Source of the DNA: Siphonodentalium dalli
Taxonomy: Eukaryota > Mollusca > Scaphopoda > Gadilida > Siphonodentaliidae
Reading direction: 5' to 3'
DNA: 64,000 bases
Assembly (NCBI GenBank): GCA_032622095.1
Contig: CP136068.1
Coordinates: 799,607-863,606, forward strand
Shown: piece after piece, positions 34,349 through 44,909 of the stretch
How the letters are laid out: each line of letters opens with the position of its first letter
Numbering within the stretch: position 1 is the first letter of the stretch
The notes under the pieces: generated by a model
Databases searched by the model: none
The model's input: the letters and a program-made list of their open reading frames with translations, nothing else
What the model was told of the DNA's origin: nothing
Made by a program: the position numbers and the translations under genes

Positions 34349-35081
34349 CACCCGAGAAGCGGAAAACCAGCGAGGAAAGACAGAAGTTACCTAAATTGTG
34401 AAGTTTGCAGGTTCCCCGTGTGAGTATAATGTGACGTTCGGGTGGTGAGGCAGAGGCGGACTGGCCGATCAGGAGACCGGGAAAATTCCAGACGTGGGCC
34501 GCCACATGTGTTGTTTAACCAGCCGAATCAAATGGCTAATCGTAATTTTGTCATTAAATGAACTTGTCAGCATCATATAACACCACGTAAAGACCCCGAG
34601 AGTTTAACGGTAACTCCCAGCTGTAAATCCCAAAAAAATTCTCACGCAACAACAAAATAGGAACGCAGTTGATGCCAGTCTAGATGCTATAGGATTCGCG
34701 ATTTTCTTGTATAATTTTCAAAATTTTCTCACCCAGGGCTGAACAACCACGAACAGACCGGTGTGTCCTGGTCTCTTGTCCGTAGCCATGCGCATTTGTC
34801 TGGAGTTAGACCGCTAGATGTTAGAATTTATGCATTTTTTTTCAGGTAAAAATATCTGAATGGTCTCACAACGGGAATATATAGAACCATGGTTTATGAA
34901 TATATAGGATATTAGGCCAGTAGTGCAAACGGAATTATGCAAAAACATGTATTTTGTCTGCATCTGATTCAAGGGGGGGTGCAGTTGGAAGTTCCCAAAG
35001 TGGACTGTGGACACCCCCCGAACAGATGGGCCGGTATTATATTAATTTCCCGGGCCGGTTTTTTGGCCCATTCCGCCTCTG
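33925..35081. mobile_element. 1157-bp hAT-type MITE with perfect 8-bp duplication
   Basis: The left end CAGATGCGGACTGGCTGATC and right end GGCCCATTCCGCCTCTG are inverted. The flanks TGACCATA (33917-33924 and 35082-35089) are identical. A second left end, CAGAGGCGGACTGGCCGATC, lies inside at 34452 after a 276-bp stretch (34175-34450) containing an (AT)n run. The left terminus has thus been duplicated or a second copy has merged with this one. The 153-aa and 110-aa minus ORFs are shadows. Confidence 0.88.
34317..34345. repeat. (AT)n microsatellite
   Basis: About 14 TA dinucleotides, inside the hAT element at 33925-35081. Confidence 0.9.
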
Positions 35082-35327
35082 TGACCATACATAACACATA
35101 CATTTTACGTCGATGTCACCGCTGACAACTGAATACGGAGTGCGCAGAAATACAACTGAGTGAGCGCACCGGTTGAGCCGTATTTATACTTGTGTATATA
35201 AACGCTCTTTAAAAACAACACCACATGTGCGGACAATCCTTAATCATTAACCCATCAATTCCAACGACAGTGGCATGGCGAAAGGTGAAAGAGTGCTCGG
35301 ACATTCTCAGAAGCGGTGTGATCGAAC

Positions 35328-36181
35328 TCTATTGGTTCCGTAACAATGATTCGATTCGAGATTCGATTTCGAATCGTTTGCCTGATTCGATTTCGGTAGA
35401 ATTCCTATAAATTTCCCCCTTTCAGTTTGTTTCCCGGGAAATCGAACGCGTTGGTTCTTCAACAAGCTTCTTTGTATACTACACATCTTAATTGGATTGA
35501 CAATATGTGCATTTCAGTAAAATACTCCACTCAGGACAAGAACCAACAATCATGACTTTTGATTAGTTTCAGTTTGATGTTGGGAAGTTATATTGTATAA
35601 TAGTTTGTACAAAAGGAACGGCATTTAAATTTTTTTTTTTGGTTTGAAGTTTTAAGTCGAAGGTGGTGAGTCTGTTTGCATTTAGACTCTGATTTCTCAC
35701 ATGCCCTGATGTATGATTGACCTAATTTATACTCGGAGTTGCTAGCTATAAGACCCACTCTTTCGATGAACCCTTGTGCATGTCTGGATTGAAATGAATC
35801 ATAATCATACCACGATATAAGGCCTAAGTGAATCCTATTTGATGGGAATACACATCTATGAAGTTATTTTTTTATAAGATTAAAACAGACAGATACATGT
35901 ACTAGTATATCATAGCTTATGCCAGTGGTTTAGCTGTGGTTCGTTAATAATGTAGCTGTATGGTCATATTAGTATTCATGTTGTCGAAATATCTGATACA
36001 TTATCAAAGGTTGTTAACCCCCTCGGTTGTAGATTAAACTGTAAAAGTGTACAATTCAACAATAACTGGTATTTTCCAACGTCCGAAATAAATAACGCAG
36101 ATTAATCGAAAACGGAAATGGTAATCGATTATCTGTTTTATCAACAGTTCATCGATTACACGATTAATCATGGCACCCCTA
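35328..36181. mobile_element. hAT-like fragments with GATTCGATTCGAG and CACGATTAATC ends
   Basis: The left part (35328-35400) has CGTAACAATGATTCGATTCG and GATTTCGAATCG, typical of hAT subterminal sequence. The right part (35990-36181) matches the right end of the 30884-31671 element through CACGATTAATCATGGCACC-CCTA. Whether both belong to one element is uncertain because the left terminus is degraded. Confidence 0.45.
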
Positions 36182-36279
36182 GACAGTATACTGGCACACA
36201 ACTAATAAACATCAATTCTATTTGTGCTTTTCCGTGGTATGCCCAAAATTAATACAGACATGTTAAAATAGAAAAAATG

Positions 36280-37985
36280 AAAGTGTCAATGACACTGTCG
36301 CTCAACTTACATGTAGGTAGGGGAACAATTTAATGCTTGACAGTAAATGGAGGGATGTGGTCTGTAGGCTGTGCCGAAGGATTTAGTGATGCAACTTTAG
36401 AGTAAATCCTAAATTGGCCACCGGCGGGCATTTTTTTGCCGAATGACCCCGAAATGACTCGTTCGCATCTACCGGTACATGTCAATGTCAACATTCATGA
36501 CAAATTTCATGAAGATCAAACAAACAGATCGGTCTATAACCCTTAGCATGGATTTTGAAGAAATATTTAGTCATACATGTACAAAGAGAAAAATCCAAAG
36601 GTACGACCTGTAGCCCGTGCTAATGGATTTAATTTTGAAATCCAAGATGGCCGCTGGTGGCCATGTTTTTTGTCCGAATGACCCCAAAATGACTCGTTCC
36701 CATCTACATTCCAATTTAAACAGCCGTGACAAATTGTATGTTGATCAGACTAAAGGATTTAGCCATACAAAGAGTAAAATCCAAGATGGCTGCTGGCGGC
36801 CATATTTTTTGGCCGAATGACCCCAAAATTACTCGTTCCCATCTACAAGTCAATATTAACACCCACGACAAATTTCATGATGATCAGATGTAAAAAATTA
36901 CCTGTAGCCCGTGCTAATGGATTGAATTTTGAAATCCAAGATGGCCACTGGCGGCCATGTTTTTGGTGAAATGACCCCAAAATGACTCGTTCCCATCTAA
37001 ATTCCAATTTGAACAGCCGTGACAAATTTTAAAATGATCAGACTAAAGGTACGACCTGTTGCCTGTGCTAAAGGATTTAGCCATACAAAAAGTAAAATAC
37101 AAGATGGCTGCTGGCGGCCATGTTTTTTGGCCGAATGACCCCAAAATTACTCGTTCCCATCTACAAGTCAATATGTTACACCCACGACAAATTTCATGAT
37201 GATCAGATGTACAATATGACCTGTAGCCAGTGCTAATGGATTGAATTTTGAAATCCAAGATGGCCACTGGCGGCCATGTTTTTGTCCGGATGACCCCAAA
37301 ACTACTCGTTCCCATCTACATTCCAATTTCAACAGCCATGAAAAATTTTATGATGATCAGACAAAAGGTACGAACTGTAGCCCGTGCTAAAGGATTTAGT
37401 CATACAAGGAGTAAAATCCAAGATGGCTGCTGGTGGCCATGATTTTTGGCCGAATGGCCCCAAAATGACTCATTCCCATCTACATTTCATTGTTAACATC
37501 CATGACAAATTACATGATGATCTGACCAAAGGTACGACATGTAGCCCGTGCTAAAGGATTTAGTCATGCAAAGAGTAAAATCTAAGATGGCTGCCAGAGG
37601 CCATGTTTTTTGGCCGAATGATCCAACATTACTCGTTCCCATCTACATGTACATGTCAATATTAATATCCACGACAAATTTCATGATGATCAGACGAACA
37701 GTATGACCTGTAGCCCGTGCTAATGGATTCAATTTTGAAATCGAAGATGGCAGCTGGAGGCCATGTTTTTTTCTCTCCGAATGAGCCCAAAATGAATCGT
37801 TCCGGTCTAAATGTTGATATCAACAGCTATGACAAATTTCATAATGATCCGACCAAATTTACGACCTGTAGCCTGTATTGTTGACAAATCATGCACACGT
37901 ACACACGCACACATGGATGACGGACGACAAAGCCATGGCAATAGCTCAAACTTTACATAGTAAAGTTGAGCTAAAAATGAAGCTC
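36280..37985 (+). mobile_element. Element with internal AAGATGGCCGCTGG tandem array, copy B
   Basis: It starts GAAAGTGTCAATGACACTGT with GCTCAACTTA and ends CCATGGCAATAGCTCAAACT, TAAAGTTGAGCTAAAA. Nine or so AAGATGG units with steps of 139-165 bp run from about 36400 to 37870, in the same orientation and layout as 23680-25150. All ORFs inside are repeat shadows. Confidence 0.8.
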
Positions 37986-38214
37986 AATCGCGCTATCATC
38001 AAACTATAAACAAAATGAGTTATGTAGCCTGTTCTAGATGTGTGCACGATTTGGCGAAGTTAGGAATCTTAATTTTCAACACACACAGTACATGACATGT
38101 AGCTTCTATTAACGTATTTAGAGCTTTTAGATTCGCAATGCTATTTGTTCATCAACGGTAGATTCTAGATAATTTTGTTATTAATAATATTACTATTTCA
38201 CCTAACCTGCTGAA

Positions 38215-38580
38215 CAAAACAAGTGTCCACTTACTACTAGTAGTAACCGTGGTGCAGTTAGCATTGCCACCGCAGCCAAAATGCAACTACACCGCTGCTG
38301 CACCGGCTAACTACTAGTACATTTGGGCCACAGTGTACCTGTACTTGCTGTTCGGCCATGGTGTAGTTGCCGCGGTGTCGTTCATTAAACTGAAAAAAAC
38401 ACAATACAAACCAGAAATCTGACCACAGTGTACATGCCGCTCGGTTGGGGTCTAGTTGTCGTTTGGCCGTGGTGTACCTGCCTTTCGGCAGCAGTGTTCA
38501 AATGCAGTTACAAACTCTGACACTTCGGCCGAACGGCAAATACACTGCAGTGCCAATGGACACTTATTTTGTCCGAGGTA
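38215..38580. mobile_element. Foldback MITE rich in CGGCC modules, copy 2
   Basis: The ends ACAAAACAAGTGTCCACTTA and TGGACACTTATTTTGT are inverted. The body matches 33126-33480. The interior CGGCC-NNN-GTGTA modules occur on both strands, giving strong self-complementarity. ORF shadows only. Confidence 0.75.
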
Positions 38581-38699
38581 GTTGGCATAGTATGGAATTC
38601 AACACGACAGTGCCCAATGCTTACCGGTATGTTTTGAAAATGAGAGATTATTCTAAGATGTCTGTCATTTTGTTAAATATCACTTTTACGAAATAACGG

Positions 38700-39012
38700 C
38701 CATGTTTAAAGAGTTACACCACAAAGACACAAACTCCACAAAAGTTGTAAAACATTATAAACTCAGGGTGGGTGGGCTTGGGAGAGGCGGTTGTCACTGT
38801 AAAAAAAAGTCCATGTGTATCTGTGGACAGATGCACCCATGACAATATACCAGGACAAATGTTGTAATGGGGGAAGTCTGTAATTTGCAGATACCGAACT
38901 TGGTACCTGGCCGATTTCAGATTTTTTATCAGAATACTCTGACCAGGTTGTGATCCCAGGTCCGCTGGCATGAAATACCAGTATTCTACCGGTACCTCTC
39001 GGCTACCAACTT
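38700..39012 (-). mobile_element. tRNA-derived SINE, complete-looking copy on the minus strand
   Basis: On the minus strand: A-box-like TGGTAGCCGAGAGG, then B-box-like GGGATCACAACCT, 'AGTATTCTGAT', 'GACTTCCCCCATTACAAC' and a tail CAAGCCCACCCACCCT leading to CTTTGTGGTGTAAC. The head matches the split SINE at 153-313. The tail differs from that copy, so this is another subfamily. Confidence 0.65.
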
Positions 39013-39153
39013 TCCCTAAGTCAGCCCAAAAAATCACCTGTTGTATTTAATTCAGTTATACTTTCGGTCATGAAGTCGACCAATCAGAACTGCTTCCGTG
39101 TGCGGTCGCTTACGTCCTGAATTTGGTGACAGGGAATAAAATAAATATTTATC

Positions 39154-39357
39154 ATGGAATCGGGTCTCAAAAGTCACGTAAATAATGTAATCTCGAGTAG
39201 GCCTGTACAGCGCATCCGCACACAATCCCGTCCAAATACAGATACGATAGGCGAGAATCGCATGCGTTTTGATATGTCGATGCCGTCTGGAGAGTTTGGC
39301 GGGACCAACATCCCGTCTCGATTTGCTCAGTCTACCCTTGATGCTATAAAGTGGTAG
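39154..39357 (+). CDS. Small intronless ORF, unidentified
   Basis: A 67-codon frame starts with ATG in a good context (TATCATGG) and has a coding-like, Arg/Ser-rich composition (SSRPVQRIRTQSRPN, MRFDMSMPSGEFGGTN). A CCAAT box (GACCAATCAGAA at 39079) lies about 75 bases upstream in GC-richer DNA. It ends with TAG before a GCGGGCGC stretch. No family is recognised. It sits between two SINE tail fragments in opposite orientation, so it might belong to a transposed unit. A 131-codon frame on the other strand overlaps it fully. Confidence 0.3.
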   Translation: MESGLKSHVNNVISSRPVQRIRTQSRPNTDTIGENRMRFDMSMPSGEFGGTNIPSRFAQSTLDAIKW

Positions 39358-39464
39358 CCGCGGGCGCTTATATATAGAGTTGTTTTTATGAGCCATCAGG
39401 CCCCCGCGGCAGCGGTCGCTGGCGCGACCTGACTGCCTCGATATCAATTTAGACAGTGCCGTCC

Positions 39465-39545
39465 GCCTTCCCCAAGCCCACCCACCCTAAAAGTGATTTT
39501 TCCTATAGTGTTTTTGAAACGTGTCTCTTTGTGGTGTCATTCTTT
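39465..39545 (+). mobile_element. SINE tail fragment, inverted relative to 38700-39012
   Basis: CAAGCCCACCCACCCT and CTTTGTGGTGTCA match the 3' tail of the minus-strand SINE, here on the plus strand, making an inverted pair around 38800-39465. Confidence 0.6.
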
Positions 39546-39733
39546 TGGTATGATTTTTTACTAAATAACGGGTATATTAGAGTTACATTTCTTTGAATTT
39601 TACAATCGAAACATAGTATAAGATATTCGCATGCGATGCTGAGTCACGCGGGACACGGCAAACTAAATCGCGCGCAAATTGGCTTGCGATTTTTCAGCAT
39701 CCCACCCCATTTGGCATGCGATAGCGTTTGTAC

Positions 39734-40695
39734 TAGGTGGCCTGTAACGATTTATCACGATTTCGATTCATCGCGATTCGTCATTCACGATTCTATATGT
39801 GATTCATTTGTAATTTTGATACACCATGATACAGTTCCGCTTCCATATTATGCAGTTACCATACGAAGTCAATCGGGTCCCCTCGTTCGTTTCCGTAAGC
39901 TGTGAATGCTTACTACGTGTTATCGGAAGGAAATCTGTAAATTTTGTTTGTTTCCGTGAGCTCGCACTTTGACCTTTGACACAAACGTTGGCGGAAGTGA
40001 AATGACTGACCTCCGTAACCTAGCCTCAGACTAAGCCATGCTCCTATTGGTTTAATTTGATGAACAAATCAAATACTAGTATATTGGATATATTGTCTGC
40101 GCAAAACAACAACACGTGGGCCGTGGAAAGATGTCTGCTCAAGAAAGCTTAAAACAGTTAAACTTGTCAATCCGACAGCGGCCTACGGGTCGAAAATCTG
40201 GCAGTATTACGGTTTTGGGACGTACACAGTTGAAGAGGATGGAAAGCCATGCATTAAGACAGACAGAACTAAAACGATCTGCAAATTATGTTCCACGGCA
40301 ACCTCTTACAAGACAGGTGTTACGACCAACATGTCGCACCATTTGAAACGACATCATTCTCAGCCAGCTGTTGAGATTATGTGATATATAAACACTATTA
40401 AACAGATGAGTGAGAAACTTTTCAACTCTTTTACCGACTTCAGTATCAATATGTCATGTTGTACTGGTATTGTACGAGCATACTACATTCACATACCGGT
40501 AGAACTAAACAATTATGAAACTCCACAGTAATATTAGAAAAACTATCATTAAAACTCAACCTGAGAGTTGTACAAATTTGGAGTGTTGAATAGCTATTTA
40601 CTCGTGGGATCAAATTTTGCGTATCGTGACACGTATCGTATCGTTTGCCCCGCATCGCGATACGTATCGTGACCAAGCGTATCGTTACAGGCCTA
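39734..40695. mobile_element. hAT-type relic with TAGGCCTGTAACGATA ends
   Basis: The right end on the minus strand reads TAGGCCTGTAACGATACG and is mirrored by the left end TAGGTGGCCTGTAACGATTT (three extra bases). Subterminal CACGATT/GCGATACG runs are present on both sides. No 8-bp duplication is visible. It contains a reading frame with a BED zinc finger (40064-40384), consistent with an internally deleted autonomous hAT element. Confidence 0.7.
40064..40384 (+). pseudogene. hAT transposase fragment: BED-type zinc finger
   Basis: An open frame without an early ATG runs to TGA at 40382. It contains KIWQYYGFGTYTVEEDG, then TICKLCSTATSYKTGVTTNM and SHHLKRHH. The C-x2-C (ICKLC) and H-x4-H pattern, with aromatic residues upstream, is the zf-BED DNA-binding domain that precedes the catalytic domain in many hAT transposases and ZBED host proteins. 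No catalytic region follows. A different frame starting ATGTCTGCTCAAG at 40131 suggests a frameshift near the N-terminus. Its position inside hAT-like termini favours a transposon origin. Confidence 0.7.
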
Positions 40696-40930
40696 ATCTC
40701 GAGCTGGGAACTTCACGTACCGATGAATAAATCATTAAGCAACAGGTATGAACAAAGAAGTACATTCCCCGCGTTTTTTTTACTTTATAAGGTTCCCTGT
40801 CAAAACTTACAAAAAGTTCCCGGGTTTTGTACTGGTGGAATATGGTCGATAGCATTTATTCATGACATGATCTAAACACGAGGTAATCAATTGCGTTCTG
40901 CATCTAGCGATCACGCACCGTGTAGGGATT

Positions 40931-41030
40931 GACTATTTCGAGTAACAGGAACGGAACGAGGAACAGGAACGAGTTCAGAGTAACAGAATGACTATTTCGA
41001 GTAACAGGAACGAGGAACAGAGATATAAGC
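40931..41030 (+). repeat. GAGTAACAGGAACG short tandem repeat
   Basis: GACTATTTCGAGTAACAGGA occurs at 40930 and 40989, with several GGAACGAGGAACAGGAACGA segments between them. Confidence 0.75.
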
Positions 41031-41340
41031 TCACATTTCTCGCGTTTTGCTCTATGTAACGATACATATTATACATCATTCGAAAGGTTAGCATATCCCC
41101 TTCATTAATAGTGCAACATTTAGACAATTTATACAGTGCGATACAGATTACAAATATATGCGGCGATTAATTACCGCCACAGGTTGCGATCGAAGTGCCT
41201 ACTTTGCATAATGCATGTCTATTTTGAACGGCATACATTCAAAATGACCTACATGTACGTTTGCTAACTTGGCAACCTTGTGTTTCAATTTTTGTGATCT
41301 TAGGTCATTTGCCATATGTTATCTAAAGCAAAAAACAAGG

Positions 41341-41441
41341 TTACACCAAAGTAACACCGATTTGAAAATATTTGGTGTCGACGTCGAAACAGGTCCGCGA
41401 TATTGACATCGAATTGAATCTTGAATATTCGCAGCTCCCTA
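41341..41441 (-). mobile_element. hAT-like terminus (TAGGGAGCTGCGAATATTC)
   Basis: Minus-strand counterpart of the terminus at 32992, also ending with GTGTTACTTTGGTGTAAC. The 8-bp flanks of the two do not match, so they are not ends of one element. The 91-aa minus ORF overlapping it is doubtful. Confidence 0.45.
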
Positions 41442-41449
41442 TGTTGACA

Positions 41450-42825
41450 CAAATCAATGGTTGTTGAATGAATATCAGCAAAGTGAAATCACCATGTAGA
41501 AATTTGATGCTGTGCTCAGAGTCAGAATCACATTGACAATGACATACCACATGGTGCATCGAATTTTCGGAATGCAATTTTTGTGTTTTCATTTTCAAAG
41601 TTTTGCCTGTCATCACGCTAAAAGTATCTACATGTAGGCCTACAGATGCTTAGAAGAATTGAGTTCACAAATATGCACATATAGCTTACCTGCTCAGTTT
41701 ATCTCAGTTGTTGTGTTCACGACAATCACCAGCACTGACCGTGTTCGCGAAATTGTGGCAGGACTTTTTTACTTTTTGTGATTGCGTACTAATTTATAGC
41801 ACAAACTCATATCTCTTCGCTCGTTCAGCCGTTGTTGGCAGAAATACATAATATTTTCAATACTTATAACTACATAAATAGTTTGTTTCATACAATCACA
41901 GAATAGTATGGGTTTAAATGGTTAATACGTTTGGAACTATATCTTGTTATCTTCCAATTTTATGATTTACTATGATATCGATTTTTAGATGTACTAGTAT
42001 CGATAAAAATCTGGTTGAAGCATTCAATCGAATCTTATAGTTTCGGTTTGAACTTTGTGTATAGTGCATCAATCTTTCAGGCGAAACTACCGATAGAAAA
42101 TTGAAAATAGTCTCTACATGTGTATTCATGCGGCTGGAATTCATTTTATGGGCAAATAATTTTAATATTTTTTTTTAATTTGTAAACAAAACTTTTTCAT
42201 GCAATTTAATTCACGCTTTGTTTGAACTCTTGCGCTTTAGTTTGATTTGTTTCCAATTATATTATAATCAAATAGAGTGAATAGACCTGTTAGAAATACA
42301 TTATAAACTGGCTCCTTGCCCTTGTAAATAACAAAGTACATCAATGATATTGTATGACGTTTATAGAAATACATGTAGGAGAATGTTGCAGATCGACTGA
42401 TTTGAGTTGGCATCTTGGCAGCATTTTACGACAATAATGCTTTAGGCCCACCGATCCTATGTGCGACATTCGTGATCCCCAAAATTCAAAATTCAAGGGT
42501 CGTATTACTTAAAAATTGGTGACGTCACAAAATCAGATATAGCCTATATACGACCCAAAGCGTCTTTTGTTCGTTATAACGTAATTGTATATTTGAGCTA
42601 TCATAATCTATTTTCTAAGTTGGAAAATTCCAACCGATTTATTGTCAACACTCGATTGGTCTATGACTTGTAGAATCCAATTGTTGAAAATGTTACCAAT
42701 ATGAGTGAAAGAAAATCAACGTCCTCTTCCAACTGCCACCTATAGCTCGTCCTTGGTGAAAGCAACTGATTATCCTGGGGCTCATCTAATCTAAATACAA
42801 AATTCCAACAACCCATAACGCTAAT
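41450..42825. other. No gene seen
   Basis: AT-rich DNA without clear repeats. The 74-codon minus ORF at 42661-42885 runs into the satellite macro-repeat and is not supported as a gene. Confidence 0.45.
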
Positions 42826-42943
42826 TATCCCCTCTGTAGAATTGTAAGCCTTCTTAGGCACCATTGTCCTATAGGGCCATACCACGCCGTATCCCGGTGT
42901 TCTTGTTCGATATATGTTAACTAAACAGGAAACACTTATTTCG
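42826..42943 (+). repeat. Satellite macro-repeat spacer, first (partial) copy
   Basis: From ATCCCCTCTGTAGAATTGTA to CAGGAAACACTTATTTCGTA this matches the right-hand part of the three full spacers, for example 44790-44909. The part before it is unique, so this marks the left border of the duplicated macro-unit. Confidence 0.85.
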
Positions 42944-44409
42944 TATTACCCCGCAAAAATTGTCGTCGCTATATAGAGAAGACATATTTTACACGGGTCA
43001 TAACAATCTCGTATGCCCCGTGTAAAACTGATATTATCCCGCAAAAATTGTCGTCGCTATATAGAGAAGACATATTTTACACGGGTCATAACAATCTCGT
43101 ATGCCCCGTGTAAAACTGATATTATCCCGCAAAAATTGTCGTCGCTATATAGAGAAGACATATTTTACACGGGTCATAACAATCTCGTATGCCCCGTGTA
43201 AAAATTATATTATCCCGCAAAAATTGTCGTCGCTATATAGAGAAGACATATTTTGCACGGGTCATAACAATCTCGTATGCCCCGTGTAAAAATTATATTA
43301 TCCCGCAAAAATTGTCGTCGCTATATAGAGAAGACAGATTTTACACGGGTCATAACAATCTCGTATGCCCCGTGTAAAACTGATATTATCCCGCAAAAAT
43401 TGTCGTCGCTATATAGAGAAGACATATTTTACACGGGTCATAACAATCTCGTATGCCCCGTGTAAAAATTATATTATCCCGCAAAAAATGTCGTCGCTAT
43501 ATAGAGAAGACAGATTTTACACGGGTCATAACAATCTCGTATGCCCCGTGTAAAACTGATATTATCCCGCAAAAATTGTCGTCGCTATATAGAGAAGACA
43601 GATTTTACACGGGTCATAACAATCTCGTATTCCCCCTTGTAAAACTGATATTATCCCGCAAAAATTGTCGTCGCTATATAGAGAAGACAGATTTTACACG
43701 GGCCATAACAATCTCGTATGCCCCGTGTAAAATTGATATTACCCCTCAAAAATTGTCGTCGCTATATAGAGAAGACAGATTTTACACGGGTCATAACAAT
43801 CTCGTATGCCCCGTGTAAAATTGATATTACCCCTCAAAAATTGTCGTCGCTATATAGAGAAGACAGATTTTACATGGGTCATAACAATCTCGTATGCCCC
43901 GTGTAAAACTGATATTATCCCGCAAAAAATGTCGTCGCTATATAGAGAAGACATATTTTACACGGGTCATAACAATCTCGTATGCCCCGTGTAAAACTGA
44001 TATTATCCCGCAAAAAATGTCGTCGCTATATAGAGAAGACAGATTTTACACGGGCCATAACAATCTCGTATGCCCCGTGTAAAATTGATATTACCCCTCA
44101 AAAATTGTCGTCGCTATATAGAGAAGACAGATTTTACACGGGTCATAACAATCTCGTATGCCCCGTGTAAAACTGATATTATCCCGCAAAAAATGTCGTC
44201 GCTATATAGAGAAGACAGATTTTACACGGGTCATAACAATCTCGTATGCCCCGTGTAAAACTGATATTATCCCGCAAAAAATGTCGTCGCTATATAGAGA
44301 AGACAGATTTTACACGGGTCATAACAATCTCGTATGCCCCGTGTAAAACTGATATTATCCCGCAAAAAATGCCGTCGCTAAAAAAGAAGACGGTCATAAC
44401 AATCTCGTA
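42944..44409 (+). repeat. 88-bp satellite, block 1 (about 16.5 units)
   Basis: Consensus unit: CCCCGTGTAAAACTGATATT, ATCCCGCAAAAATTGTCGTC, GCTATATAGAGAAGACATAT, TTTACACGGGTCATAACAAT, CTCGTATG. The step is exactly 88 bases over most of the block. Each unit can fold TTTTACACGGG against CCCGTGTAAAA across a 19-base loop (first full case 43075-43115). Variants such as ATTACCCCTCAAAA, GCAAAAAATG and ACATGGGTC mark individual units and recur in the same order in blocks 2 and 3. The repeated 62-codon ORFs exist only because 88 is not a multiple of three and stops recur every two units. Confidence 0.97.
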
Positions 44410-44909
44410 TCCCCCTAGTAGAATTTATATGACCCGGCAAAAGTTTGAAAGTCTAATGTACATCTTTCAAAGCCACGTTGATTCCTGGTGTGATGTTATC
44501 TTGCTACTCGTGCTTCATTTATTTAGGTTGTCTGACTCATTTACGATTACTATTTTTGAAGTGTATTGCTCCCTTTTATATCCTCTAACATACATATTCC
44601 GAAAGTAAACGAGACAAGCGAGTATTTGTTGAAAAAAATGATGAAAAGCAGCTATATTTCGTTCATTCTACAAACAATCCAGGAGAATAGAGTTATTTCC
44701 CATTTGTTTTATAGTATTGACCACTCCCTATAGAGTTATCTACCATTGTATGTGTCCTACTATTTGTCTGCTTTTGCAATAACAAATTTATCCCCTCTGT
44801 AGAATTGTAAGCCTTCTTAGGCACCATTGTTCTTCTAGGGCCATACCACGCCGTATCCCGGTGTTCTTGTTCGATATATGTTAACTAAACAGGAAACACT
44901 TATTTCGTA
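44410..44909 (+). repeat. Non-satellite spacer of the macro-repeat, copy A
   Basis: About 500 bp from CCCCCTAGTAGAATTTATAT to ACTTATTTCGTA, nearly identical to 48001-48500 and 51099-51598. It contains the segment GGGCCATACCACGCCGTATC, which resembles the arms of the palindrome at 53051. The tail of a 120-codon frame enters it from the satellite but has no sign of selection. Confidence 0.95.

Noticed and set aside
28377-34505. Minus-strand ORFs with WLNNTCGGP and RSASP motifs
   Set aside because: They are translations of the hAT element's terminal sequence, present in every copy (28440, 33925, 34452), and do not resemble a transposase.
39052-39447. 131-codon minus-strand ORF
   Set aside because: It lies opposite the better-supported 67-codon plus-strand ORF, shows no domain, and its C-terminal part overlaps non-coding SINE-flanking DNA. 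It is not excluded, but there is no positive support.
32992-41441. A single 8.4 kb hAT element spanning both TAGGGANCTGCGAATA ends
   Set aside because: The two ends are in the right orientation, but the flanking 8-mers (GAATGGCT and TGTTGACA) do not match, and several unrelated elements would have to lie inside.
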